Shown here: positions 11,547 through 24,029 of the stretch, piece after piece
How the letters are laid out: the number at the start of each line of letters is the position of its first letter
Position numbering within the stretch: the first letter of the stretch is position 1
Source: Paralvinella palmiformis
Lineage: Eukaryota > Annelida > Polychaeta > Terebellida > Alvinellidae
Direction: 5' to 3'
Length of the DNA stretch: 64,000 bases
Assembly: GCA_025642065.1 (NCBI GenBank)
Contig: JAODUP010001518.1
Location: forward strand, 1 to 64,000
The notes under the pieces: generated by a model
The model's database searches: none
What the model saw: the letters and a program-made list of their open reading frames with translations, nothing else
Told to the model about the DNA's origin: nothing
Made by a program: the position numbers and the translations under genes

Positions 11547-12660
11547 GCTTGAGTTGTAACATCTTTGCATGTTATCACTTATGCATCAAATCTGCAACTT
11601 ACAAGTATGATAAAAATATTATAACCTCTGGAACAGAATCTTTTTTTAAATGTTTGTTGAAATTTGGCAATACAACAAGAACTTCAAAATTGTTTCACAT
11701 ACTAGCTAGTGTAAAAACAAAATGGGTTTATATCTGATCTGCAAACATGAATCGATTCTCTTGAAATTTAGTATACAGATAATTATGTGGCAGGCTATAA
11801 CAGGAAAAGAAAATATAATCTGGAGGTGGGAGGAAATGGGGAACTTTGGGTGACTGGGGGATAATTTGGCAGTCATTGAGTGACCAAGTAATCTAGTTTT
11901 ATGTGATACAAATGTTGAATGTTCACCTACATGTAGTTATTTGTAAATTTTATTAAGATACAAACGCATCATTTTCTTGGTCATAAAATTTATTTCCATT
12001 CAATCAGAATCATATATATATATATTGCATATATTATGTATAATATATAACCATGACTTGTCTGGAGCTGCAAATATTTATGGATCTGAAGCACACTAAA
12101 TTAAATAGAGAATTTATGCAATAAAAATGAAAATCATAGTAATGTTTGTAAAGATGTGTACATAAAAGAATGCCTTTAACTTCACAATCATTTCACATAT
12201 ACAAATAATTGATCTAAAGGAATTTAAATACAATTAAAACTTACTGGTAAATACAATTAAATGGACTACAGAGCACCCTGTGCAGAAAAACTGGTCTTGA
12301 ACTTAATAATAATAATCATGACTTTTCTGCAGTTGCAAACTAGGAATGGCTTATCTAAACTTATAAATATACCACATGATTGGATTACCACATTATACAT
12401 CATTTCATATTTTGTTATTGCAACAGATTCATATTTTCGTCAATGATCAATAGCTGCAACCCTTATCTGTTTCGATACCAGAATATTTTCACATAGTGAC
12501 ACAATTGATCTATTTTCCCCCATTTTACAAATTGTCCTATAGTTTCAAGACGTGATTTAAATTATATGCAGTAACAATTTAAATATAATTAATTAATTCT
12601 GTCATTTAACTTTTACAAGATATTAGTCAAATAGAAATAACACTGATATTTAAAATTTCT
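11547..12660. other. No gene recognised
   Basis: Probable 3' side of the THAP/DDE element and flanking DNA. GATTGGATTACCAC and GTCTTGAACTT-type segments have no recognised counterpart. Terminal inverted repeats were looked for and not found. Confidence 0.55.
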
Positions 12661-13487
12661 TGTTGGTACGACTCCTGGAGCCAGATAATTAGCAAATTGT
12701 TATCCCGAAGAAGGTCTTTGTCTATTTCGCTCATCTGAATCCGTGGGCAAGATATGAATCAATCATCCACATTTTAGGATCAATAACAAAGAAGGATTTG
12801 ATTAATCCTAACAGAAGTCAACTTTACTGCAGAATTTGGATTGTCAGTGAAGATAGTCAATCTGTAATTGTAGACACTACAAAAGTTACTAGGATTATAG
12901 ATCCAGACAGGTATTGGAAGTATTTTGAGTAAATATAGCTACATCATCCTATTCTTAATCAGAATAAGTACTGTGATTATAGTTTTCTTTATAATATACA
13001 AAATATTATGAATTCTACATGTTATATAGAAAGAAAAGCGATTCAATCAAAATATAACAATATACTGGTAATAAGAATAATCTTTCCTAACGACAACTCC
13101 TCAAGAATAAATGTTAATTAACACGTTTATTAATACATAATAAAAATATTTCTCATTTGAATTACAATAATATTGATAGTTTAACCAATAATATTGTTTA
13201 TGGCATTATTTAGAGTAGTGCAAGTAATTTAAATCTCCAGATCAATTCTTTATGTAGGTTCTCTAGTTAATTAAATAATGATATAAGGCTAAGAAATGTA
13301 TTAAATAATAAAAATATAAAACATATTATTAAACTATCTTAACAAAATCATTTCCTATATCTACTGTAATCTAATTTCAAATGTAATTGAACTAGTATGC
13401 TAATTAGAAATAAAATGATAGAAGTAGAAAATAGTTATATCTAAACAACTACATACAATTATATTTATAATACACAATAATCAATTT

Positions 13488-13673
13488 GGGCGCCTCCGTG
13501 ATCTAGTGGTAGCGTGTTGGACCACAGATCAGTGCCACCCGTGTTCAAATCTCCCCATGGGCATATCTCATGGGTGTTTCATCTTTGGGTTCACTTCATT
13601 ACCTTTGGAGGTCACTCGGTCTATTTAGCCTAACATGTGCACAAAAGTGGCCATAAATCATCATGATCATCAA
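13488..13673 (+). mobile_element. tRNA-derived SINE, copy 4 (in the GT92 A intron)
   Basis: Plus-strand SINE located at the same intronic position as copies at 31683, 38207 and, inverted with its gene, 54562-54378. It therefore inserted before the GT92 copies A-D separated. Confidence 0.87.
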
Positions 13674-14074
13674 CAACAATAAGCAATTGACACCCGTTTC
13701 AATTATGTAACTTTACTAACAATTACATTTTCTCCTTAATATTTTAATAACCATTTTTACTTTAAAAGAGTGAATAATAATTTTGTGTTTTCATCACGTA
13801 CACAAACATCTCTGGATAAATAATGTTCATAACCTATTTAATAAATGGTTATCATTACCTTTGACACAAATATCATAGTCAAATTGCAGGGATATCTGTT
13901 AGGTTTCATTATTAGTTCACCTACATTAGAAGACTCTACAATAGTATATTCGAATACAAATAATTATTGGAAGACCTAACCTGATATATGCATCACATTA
14001 AGATATTAGTTTTTAATAAAAGATAATCTGTTGTGAAATAAAACCAAACATCATTTACTAATTTGCCGATCTTG

Positions 14075-14470
14075 CTGATCATCATAATAATAGGTTTCTA
14101 TTATTTGTATTATTAATGCTATTATTAATAATAGGACTACAAGTAATGATCATATATGTGCTTCATAACATACAAATTACGATTTTGCCATGATAGTAAC
14201 TTATCATATCTGAGTTGGTATTAAGTATATAAAACAAACCGATTATTCCACGACCACTTGATCCCGATAATTGTCAAATTATTACCCCAAAGAAATACTC
14301 AGTGTATTCAGCTAATCTTGATACATGGTCAAAGTATGAATTAATCATTCTCTTTTTGAAATAAAATAGAAAGACAAAATTGATGAAGCCCTTGAAATTT
14401 TAACTTTATTTTCATATTTAAATCATCACTGAAAATGACAAAGAAGCAAATTAATTAGCAGACGATCTTA
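14075..14470 (+). pseudogene. Exon-1-like relic inside the intron of GT92 copy A
   Basis: A second, diverged copy of the GT92 first exon lies downstream of the true exon 1 remnant. Readable pieces include a hydrophobic anchor-like stretch near 14090-14150, then PRPLDPDN, PKKYSVYSANLDTWSKYE and ILFLK, which match PRALEPDN, PKKVFVYSAHLDPWSRNE and IHILG of exon 1. Frames are broken by stops. The same relic is present in copies B, C and D, so it predates the recent duplications. Confidence 0.75.
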
Positions 14471-14906
14471 TCAATGAGAATAATTTGTGATAACTAGAGC
14501 GCTGTAAAAATTTTAATTCATTCATGTGTTAGCTAATAGTTAATCAGTAACATTTGTTTCATTTAAATTAGATTGAAATTTGGAGTATAGGGAATAACAT
14601 TCTTTTTTCTATATTACTTAGAATTTTGAAAGGTAGAAATCTTTAAAGTAACAAATCTTTAAAATATGTCGATTGGTCTGTGGCAAAGCATTATATATCC
14701 TTATATAATAAACTGTCTACAAAATTTTGATTCACATATTCCAAGTATTGAGTAGTCAGCCTTAGTGATGAATGCCAGTACGAATGATGAAAGTCAGTAA
14801 ATATTGAAAGTAGCCTTATTATATTAATTTATAAATTATTGTCTGTTTGTTTTTATGTATAACAATTTTTACACTGTTACAGCATTAACAAACTCAATTA
14901 ATTATA

Positions 14907-15090
14907 TGATGATGATGATTTTACAGCCACTTTTGTGCACATGCTAAGCTAAATGGGCCGAGCGACCTCAAAAGGTAATCAAACGAACTCTAAGATTTAA
15001 AAACCCTTCAGATATGCCCACACTGAAATTCCAACTCAGGTAGTAGTGATCTGTAGTCCAATACGCTACCAACTACACCACGGCTGTGCG
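14907..15090 (-). mobile_element. tRNA-derived SINE, copy 5 (upstream of GT92 A exon 2)
   Basis: Minus-strand copy directly before the acceptor of exon 2 of pseudogene A. The same insertion is found before exon 2 of copy C (39653-39836) but not of copy D, so it postdates the C/D split. Confidence 0.85.
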
Positions 15091-15341
15091 TTTAAGGCAT
15101 TATATAAAATTATATTTATTATTTCTATCTGATTACTTATACCTGTATTACATTTTGTGTTACACTTACAGAGGTCGAAATGCAGAATTCACCTGTCACT
15201 TCAACATAACACCTGCTGCATAAACAAATACAGTGGTACAGTTAACTAGTAATCCCCATAAAATTCCAAATAATTCAATGAGTCTTTAACAAAACTTCAT
15301 GTAAAGACAACGCTACAATGTTACAGTTCGTTTAGAAGGAC

Positions 15342-15426
15342 CTTTCTATGGTAGAAGATGGATGAATGTTGTTTAACGACACATCGGCACAATTTAGGCC
15401 ATTCAGTGTCCTCTTTCTATGGTAGA
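15342..15426 (-). mobile_element. 57-bp mini-retroposon with 14-bp target-site duplication
   Basis: Insert 15356-15412 in exon 2 of GT92 pseudogene A, bounded by perfect direct repeats CTTTCTATGGTAGA (15342-15355 and 15413-15426). The uninterrupted sequence exists in copy D (with one repeat only). The insert is the reverse complement of the sequence inserted at 11032-11101. Strand is arbitrary. Confidence 0.85.
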
Positions 15427-16329
15427 ATATCGACAGATCTAAGAATTTGGCTACCAATCGTTTCAAAGTAATGCGATCCAACTTACAGCCAATTATAATA
15501 GTAGGTTACAACATTATTCAAAATATATTATTTTTATCGATATGGATGAATTAATAGTTCCCCGTGCATCAACAGATAAGACATGGTCAGATATGATACA
15601 GCATCTAAACTGTCCCCTTCATCCACATTCGTACCGTGCTAGATAACTGTGGTTTATCAAGAGATATCCCACCATTGAGAATACAACTCTTATAACACAA
15701 GATGTTAGGATTCGACATACCTTCATCAAAATATTCGGTGAGCATAGCAAATATACTACATTTCTTACAACCAAGGCATCTGTACACACAGTGACTGAAG
15801 GAAGTGGAAATACTACGTGTGTTATGCCACGAGAACTCGGAGCTTTACACCATTATAAGCAAAGGTTTGTGTATAATGAAAGATGATAAAATGGCTAAAT
15901 ATCAATTAGAACTTATCTAACGTGTAAAACCTGTCAAAACACAAACTTCTATAACTTTGGGGTAGTTAATTATATTCAAATATTTAATTGAAACTGATTA
16001 TATAAATATATTATTTCTATGGTTGTTCTCTTTATTTTTTGTTGTTTATTTTTTATTCTAGACTTATTTCCATTAACAAAGGTTTGGATCCCAAAGCTTG
16101 TTGTTACAAATAATTAGTTGCTGCTTTTTATAGCTATATTAATTTTATATTTTTATAATTATGACAACTATACCACTTGAGAGTGTGTAACATCAAGTGA
16201 TAGATAACTGATTAATACTAATATGCAGGTGCTGGTATAGAGATAAACTAGTCTAGCCTTACTGTAGTTCTGAATGCATTTGGAATTGATGAAAGGTAAT
16301 TGTTGTGTTATATTATATTATTTAATATT

Positions 16330-16368
<39 letters not shown>
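16330..16368. repeat. (TA)n microsatellite
   Basis: TA-rich run in the 3' flank of GT92 A, just before the LINE tail. Confidence 0.9.
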
Positions 16369-16370
<2 letters not shown>

Positions 16371-16429
16371 CAGATGAGCTGGTTATAATTTAGTATCTCG
16401 TTAATTGGTCTATGCTAACATGGCATGGA

Positions 16430-19400
16430 ATTAATAATAATAATGTATATTTAATAAAGCGCCCTTACTAGCAGGAGCCATTCAAAGGCACTGTACAAAT
16501 AATATGTAATATAATAATACCACAAATAATATGTCTGTAAAACCCTGTAATGATTTAAAAGATAATAATTATTTATCTGTGAAAGCGACCTTAATTAGGT
16601 GTGTTTTTAGAAGAGACTTAAAATTTCCAAGAGACGACCCATTTCTAATAATTGCCGGCAACCTATTCCACAAAGTGAGGGATGCAACACTAAATGCACA
16701 ATCACCATATGACTTGAGCCAAGACACTGGCACCTGCAATAGTATCTGACTGGATGACCTTAGTTTTCGGGATGACTTTCTAATGGAAACCAGTTCACAC
16801 AGGTATTCTGGCGCCATATCATTAATAGATTTATAAGTTATTAACAGAATCTTGAAATGTATACGCTGTCTAACAGGTAGCCAATGTAGTTTTTGGAGAA
16901 TTGGGGCGATATGATCATATTTTCTAGTATTTGTTACAATGCGAGCTGCACTATTCTGAATTCGCTGAAGACGATCAATGTTATAATCAGATATGCCATA
17001 TAACAGGGAGTTACAATAGTCTATACGAGATGTAACAAAGGCAATGACTACAGTTACAAGTGATTCTTGTGTCATAAATTCTTTTAAACAGTGGATGTTC
17101 TTAAGATGGTAGTAGGCAGCTCGGCATACTGATGTGACATGTTCATGCAAGTTAATACATTGGTCAAAAAAAGATTTTTTACTGACCCATTAGGGATAAT
17201 CGAAGATGCACCCATCTCTAATGCTGGTGTCTTTAGGGATTTAACACAATGAGGTGATGCCAAATACAAAATATTTGTTTTATTATCATTTAGTTTTAGA
17301 AGATTTTGAGTCATCCATAGCCGAATATCGGCAATACAATGTTCTAAATTCTTCAAGGAAGAGGAGAAATTTAACTCATTGTCAGGATCCAGTGATATAT
17401 ACAGCTGTGTGTCATCAGCATAACAAGTGATATTTAACCCCATATCGCTGCGCAATGATTCCAAGAGGACGGGTATGCATTGTGAAAACCAGAGGACCAA
17501 GAACTGAACGCTTTGGTACACCAGATAACAAAAACTGAATGTCAGATAAAATACCACGAACAGATACTCTCTGGGAGCGTTGTTCCAGATAGGATCTAAA
17601 CCATTCAAGTACTTTACCTGACAGACCAAACATGTCTTTTAACCTAGAGAAAAGTACATTATGGTCAACTGTATCAAATGCAGCAGACAGGTCCAGAAGA
17701 ACAAGTATTACTGGCTTACCTTGATCAATTGACATCATAACATCATTTTTCACTCGAACCAAAGCTGTTTCAGTGCTGTGACCACTTTTATTGGCAGACT
17801 GTACTGATTCATTAAGGTTATTATTGATTAAATATTTGTTTAGATGGAAAGCAACTGCCTTTTCTATAACTTTAGATAAAAATGTAAGATTTGAAACAGG
17901 TCTGTAATTGTTTAGAATATTACAGTCCATAGTGTTTTTTTTTTATTAACTGTTTTACAAGAGCAGCTTTCAGAACATCCAGACAATCTTTCACAAGCCA
18001 TGTAAGCATAGAGTCACCTGCACAGTAAGCATTAGATGACTTTTTCAGCAACAATCATGGATATGCAGGACTCTTCTACTAATGGCTTACCCTGTGATAA
18101 GGTGCTGGACTGGAACCCACTATGTATATTTAATATTTTTTGACAGAAGAAGTTATTAAAGCAATGGGCCATATCTTTATCTGAGTTGATATTATTTGGG
18201 AGGACAGTTTGACTTTTATGTAATACTTTATTCACAACACTGAAAACAGTCCTTTGATTTCCCTTGGATGCTTTGATCTTTTTATTATAATATTCAGATT
18301 TAGCAGAGGCAAGGGTATTTTTAACAAGAATTTTACTGACCTTGAACATTTCAAAATGAACAACAAACTGGTCCTGATCCACAGCCGCTCACAATACCTT
18401 CTGTGTCTCTTTGCAGCCTGTATGTTCTTATTATACCATGGAAGCATTGGTCTGCTTGGCATTTCCTTTGTCCTTAAAGGAGCATGTTCATCTACAATGT
18501 CTCTCAATGTACTATCATAGAGATCCACTAGATGATCCACATCATCCAATGGATCCAATACCAGAGAAGAGACTCGCAGATCAGCAAGAAAAGCCTCCTT
18601 GTCAATTGACTTATATCTTCTATATGAAATAACTTTAGCTGAAACAGATTGTTTCTGTAAAGATACATTAATGTTAACAAAGAAATGATCAGACAGCATG
18701 GAAGACACAGACACACCCTTAATACAATTGTCATCATCACGGGAGATGACAAGATCTAAGATGTGACCATGTCTGTGTGTTCTTTCTTGGACATGCTGCC
18801 TGAGATTGGCAGATCTAAGAATGTCAGCCAGTTGTTTAGTATCTGCATTCCTCTGGCAATCCCAATGTATATTGAAATCACCTAAGATCAACAGATGACC
18901 AGTGTTGGTAGCAAGAGAGTCAACAAATCCCGAATATTCCTTGAAGAAAGCTGCTGCTTTCAGGCCATTTTTCTTAGTAGGGTGTAATCGGTAGATAATA
19001 GTTACACGAACACTTATCCCCCCAGATACAAAAGTCAGTTGATAATTTTCAAAAGCAAATGGGTTTCACACTTCAAAGAATCATGGAGAAGAATGCTGAC
19101 TCCCCCCCCTTTCTTGTGAATCCGAGGTGCATGATGGAATGAATATCCAACTGGAGTCACATCACCAACAATTTTCTGGTCTGAAACATTAACAGTCAGC
19201 CAAGTATGTGTAATGACAAGAGCATCAAGATCCATATCCTTAACAACATCAGATATTTCATCAGATTTATTACATATCGACTGACACTTTATAAGACCAC
19301 TAGTTACATTTTGTACAGCTGTGCCATTATTATGATTAGACTCTATATCAGTATATGGTTTTATTGGCACAGTGATCAAATTACTTGCAGTTGCATCAGA

Positions 19401-19820
19401 CCCAATCTGCTTTGGATGTTTTCCACTACGTGGGCGCGTCGCTAAACAAATGGTATTACTACCATAGAGTCGTAAGGCAAGCAATTGATCTCTAGTAGAA
19501 TTCATTATAATTATAGAAATAAAATAAGTGAAAATTAATAAATAATACACAAGCAAAAACCGAGTTCTTATGGGAAACACTGGAGTGGGCGATAATATGG
19601 GGCGTCAAATGAGCAGTTAAAAAGAAAATACAAGAAATACAAAATAACTAAATATAATCAATTTATATTAATACAAATTAAATCTATATCACATAACATG
19701 CAAAATACACCAGTTTCACTGGTGGAACTTATCTAATAGCTGAACTATCCGAGAAATATTCCGGTGCCATTAGACTACATCGAATGCCGGTCATACTTCC
19801 CGCCACAAAGATTTAGGAAT
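16430..19820 (-). mobile_element. CR1/L2-like LINE, nearly full length, inactive
   Basis: Minus-strand non-LTR retrotransposon. N-terminal endonuclease (19580-18232): DLDALVITHTWL, GYSFHHAPRIHKKGGG, MILGDFNIHWDCQ, and SDHFFVNI. Reverse transcriptase (17930-16569): NNYRPVSNLTFLSKVIE, LVLLDLSAAFDTVDH, GVPKRSVLGPLVF, CYADDTQLYIS, LTLWNRLPAIIRN. Frames are interrupted near 18380, 18030, 17930, 17450 and 17150. The 3' end carries an (ATT)n tail (16430-16445 as AATAATAAT). The 5' half is present again at 33098-34320. Probably CR1 or L2 clade; I did not separate these. Confidence 0.85.
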
Positions 19821-21321
19821 TAGACAGTTTTAATGTTTGGAGAGTAATACGTATTCTCTCATACATTCCTAAAGAAAATCCCAATCAACAAGTATATAAT
19901 AATAATAGTCATAATCAGGAACACATATAATAATAGCCTAGTTATCATGTTGTAAATTACATAACTATATAGCTATTAATATAGATAATAAAGTTTAATC
20001 GTTGATAGAATAAATCAAGCAAATATAGTAATTAGGCTCTCACAAAGGTGTTTGATGGAACTGTACAATACAAAGGATACAATCTCATAGAAAACCATCA
20101 TCGAACTTCGTTTTGTGGAGAGAAATATTGGCAAAGACGTCAAAGTCACGATAAAGGATATACAAGATTCTAGTTTTATTAGATCCCACCTACTTTAATT
20201 TATTCAATAAGCTGAACGATTAAGAGAAACCACCACACCTCAAACTCGTAATTAAATCCTTATTGGACTAATATTATTGTGATATATGTAAAGCTAGGTT
20301 TTGTACTATCCTTATGTTCATCTACCTGTGCTGTGGCATATCAAAGCCAGTTCGGAAGTTTGGTGCCATTTGTCATAACTATCTCAGAATCAGAATACAC
20401 ACATGCTGTAAACATGTTATATATAATGTACTTAGTAAGATGTAATGTACTTGTAGAAATATACTGGTATCTAATTAAAATGGCTTAGTAGGTGAAAACA
20501 AAACATAACTAAGGTATGGTTGGACCACTAGTACAAATTATTAAACGTAGATGGTGATATTTCTAATCAATCATACACTGAATAATCCTAAAAGATGAAC
20601 AATTTAAATATGCACTCTCTACGTTTGGAGGTTTGTTAAATCACTTGTGTTTATTACTATATTTATAAGCAATACTTTACCATTTGAGTTAATGCAGACC
20701 ATTACTATTCCTATTATCAGGAACAAGACGGGATTTATTACAGATAATGACAATAATAGGCTTATTGCCGTTAATAGTGTTGTTTCCATGATTGTAAAAC
20801 TGTTGTTGTTAAATATATTACAGTTTTAGCTGTAATATTTTAGTGTACGAGTCCAAGTTTATTTAACGAGGAAAATAAACAAGTTAATGCCATTTTATAT
20901 GCTTTTATGCGAATTCAATATTCATAATTTCAATAGACTGTGAAACAATCGATCACTAAAATATGATTGATTGCGATCTCACTAATAACCTAAAAAATTA
21001 ATCAAGCCGTATTGTTTGAAACAGCTGTTTCTGAATTCACCAGTATACGAAAATGTACTCTTCTAGTAAACAAAATTGATTTTTATGATGTCCAAATGCA
21101 AGTCCTAATTAAAAAGATATATTTTCTTTTCCCAGTAACATTTTATATAAGGATGTAAAGGAATGAGATATATAAATATCAATTATCACATGGGAAGCTA
21201 TGACTAATTAAATTGTATCTGTAATTAAATATATTTTAACTAGTTTAGAGTTATAATTATTGTTTGATTGGAAATATATAAATATAATACCTGTACCGGC
21301 GTCTTATCTATCTATAAAAAA

Positions 21322-21355
21322 CACACACATATATATATATATATATATATTTTAT

Positions 21356-21392
<37 letters not shown>
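21322..21392. repeat. (TA)n-(GT)n compound microsatellite
   Basis: Precedes unit B copy 2. A shorter version is at 35890-35965 in block 2. Confidence 0.94.
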
Positions 21393-21395
<3 letters not shown>

Positions 21396-23110
21396 AGGGT
21401 ACATAGTAAGAGGCAACAGGCACAGAGCATCAACATATCTAAACATCCTTCGAAACCTAACTCCATAAATCTAAATACAACTATACATACATTAATCTAA
21501 AAATAAAATGTTCCATACCTCCACATATTGATAAATGTGTGCGTATACCTAAGGATGTGTCTGGTCTACTCATCAGCCTGTGGGAACCAGCTAATTCGCT
21601 TTTCGTACGCGACAAATATGTCACGCCCTCAGGAAAGCGGCTACATGCAGGCTACGTACAAAAAGCGGAAGCACGTAAAAACATAACATTTGATACCACA
21701 GCTCGCAACAAACAACACGTGCGTGTGGTTCAATGGTGACTTGCTACATACATATCATAAACTATTTTGACACCACAGTTTACATTCAACAATAATTTTC
21801 TGTGGTCCAAAAGGAACCTGTATATAAAGCTTTTCGGTACCTCATATGCTGACCTCAGCTTTATTCTGAGTTCGAATAACTGAATAAATCCTACCTATAT
21901 GAACCATGTATATTTGCAATACACGTCCGACTGGTCTGGCGTCGAAGTTCTTCTCTAACCTAAGTGAACATTCAAGCCCTATATATAGCCTCAGCGTGTT
22001 AACAACATTACAGTTTGTTCATAACAAAGAGAATGTACACTAACACAGTATGGACTGAATCCAGAGTGGCGACTGTTCTTGCTGAGACATGTGTAATGTC
22101 TCACCAGTCCCTAAGCCGCCAAGCAAAAACAAAAAAGCGAATCACCTACAGCCGTGGAGTTTGGGAGTAGAACACCCAAGTCAGATCACGGCAGTAGTGA
22201 GAAAGTTTAGATTAATTATCTAAGCAGCCCTATTTATAGCTATGTTTCAATTGCTGTATCTTTCTTCAAAGCAATACTATATAAACCATATAACCCAATT
22301 GTCACTGTCTTCAAAGATCAGTTTTTACAACGGGCAGGCGTCATGAAGCGACTACTATTAAAAGACTGACTTCTGCGCTGAAGCAGACCGTAATAGCACA
22401 TCATAGCTTCCGTAATGTTTGAACTATGTTATCATTTTCAAACCTGACCTAACGTCTGCTATTCTAACTATTGTAGTTCTTATATGTTATTTATGACAAG
22501 CAGATTAGAGTTAATTTTGAATTTCATATTACAAACTGGACATAACTGGACCTAGGAAAGATAATTCTATTCCCACATCCAACCAAGGTGAATTTTATAT
22601 ACAACTAAAGTTGTTATATAAAACACACCAACCGCGCGAGCTGAGTCCAATGTCACCGCTCGAGATGCGATGCAGTGTTTCTATTCCTGAGTCAGGAGTA
22701 CATGCTTTAAGAGCGTACTGTGTCTGCTACAGTCATTTAAATGCTGGATAACCAGGCCAAACATCTAAACGGCGTGCCTCCAAAGACGCAAATAGTGCAC
22801 GGAATATACAGCTCTAGATCAACTTTTCTTGAATGCAGGGACCGGGAAATATGGTCTCCACGCATAGAAAACGGAACTTTCTCAAACGCAGCATAATATG
22901 CCTTGTGATATTTGCTGGAGGGTCAAATACCTCATAAACATACAAATCCAATAAATACTATGACCTACTCGTCACTATTACATCAGCGCTTTAGCAGATC
23001 GTTATGGCGGAATTGCCGTTCTATATATTAACATTTTCAAATCAGACCTAATGTCTGCTATACAAACTATAATTTTAATATAGGGTTTTATTAATGACAA
23101 AGAGACTAAA
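21380..23110 (+). repeat. Unit B, copy 2, circularly permuted
   Basis: Starts with the sequence that corresponds to 1340-1972 of copy 1 and at about 22054 passes into the sequence that corresponds to 441 onward, ending at the equivalent of about 1325. Thus one complete unit, but opened at a different place. Ends in a long (GT)n. Confidence 0.75.
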
Positions 23111-23112
23111 GT

Positions 23113-23155
23113 TAGTGTGTGTGTGTTGTGTTGTGTGTGTGTGTGTGTGTGTGTG

Positions 23156-23204
<49 letters not shown>
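23113..23204. repeat. (GT)n microsatellite
   Basis: About 90 bp of GT with three TTG interruptions; ends unit B copy 2. The His-Thr-rich minus-strand frame is an artefact. Confidence 0.96.
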
Positions 23205-23207
<3 letters not shown>

Positions 23208-24029
23208 CGTAAATATGAGTATGTATGGAGTGTGACAATGAAAATGGAACGTTTTCCTATACTTCAGCAATCCTATACATAATGCAAGGTCCAGCTGAAT
23301 ATGAAGAAAGAATAAAACTTCGTTGCCTCGGAATACGCGGTCTACATGGTAACATAATATTATTAATCATCTTTCTCAACACATTTTGTGCGAAATTATG
23401 TTAAATAGTTTCAAAGATATGTCAACACTTTAAACGTTAAACTATAACAGATTCGTATCCATCGTTCTAGAGATATATGGAAACGTATAGCTTTTATTTT
23501 AAGCCATGTGCAATGTTTTGTTTTATTGATGAACGAATATGTCTATGTATATTGAAATGATGATTTGTGAGAAATTGTTTGATCGACGATCAGCGTTATC
23601 TGGGGTTGAATACAGAACATAACAAGAAATATTACGTTGTAATATTGTGGACATACTTAAACATCGAGAACAATTATATAAACATACAAATATATAATGA
23701 CCAATAATTTATAGATAAGACTCACCCGGTTCAGAATCACGAAAACACTTTGTTTTTATAATATCCAATTAAAATCTACAAAAGGAATTTAGATGCCTAA
23801 CAATTTGGATATAAACATCAGAAGCATTGCCATCACCATTAAATTAAATAAATTCTAAAAATTAGGCGATTATGTTCATTACTTACATATATTTGTAGAA
23901 TATCAGACATTTTTAAGAAGAGGCTACTTGCTTTCTGAAGATTCTAGAATCTATTTGAAAATGTAATTTCCATTCATCAACAATTTATTTGAGCATTTGA
24001 TAATTAAATGGCTAGAATATATTGAAAAT
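23205..24029. other. No gene recognised
   Basis: AT-rich sequence between unit B copy 2 and the RT fragment. Starts with ATGGAGTGTGACAATGAAAA, which is loosely similar to 42890-42950 (both have GGAGTGTG and CATAATGCAA). Confidence 0.5.

Larger units (their letters stand above)
12672..15966 (+). pseudogene. GT92 copy A, pseudogene (exon 1 remnant 12672-12928; exon 2 remnant 15172-15966)
   Basis: Remnant of a GT92 gene homologous to copies B-D. The first exon lacks its 5' half (no start, no membrane anchor). It carries a Trp-to-stop change (TGG to TAG in the DNWQ context) and its donor reads GTAAAT. Exon 2 starts after a TTACAG acceptor and has several stops. It has lost about 200 bp between the ISTD region and the QPI region, and a 57-bp sequence with flanking target-site duplication is inserted at 15356-15412. 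The DMDE-coding region is still readable near 15540. The C-terminal region resembles copy D more than copy C. Clearly non-functional; family assignment is secure by near-identity to C and D. Confidence 0.88.
12661..21510 (+). repeat. Segmental duplication block 1
   Basis: Contains GT92 A, the LINE and about 1.7 kb of LINE 5' flank up to the unit B boundary. 12661-14860 matches 30900-33098, and 18541-21510 matches 33098-36090, both at near-identity. Bases 14861-18540 have no counterpart in block 2. Confidence 0.85.

Noticed and set aside
18254..18632. Plus-strand frames across the LINE
   Set aside because: Antisense shadows of the LINE endonuclease.
20279..20488. 69-residue frame identical at 34827-35036
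   Set aside because: Starts at GTG, lies in LINE 5' flank, and is identical only because the block was duplicated recently.
23002..23238. His-Thr repeat protein on the minus strand
   Set aside because: Translation of a (GT)n microsatellite.
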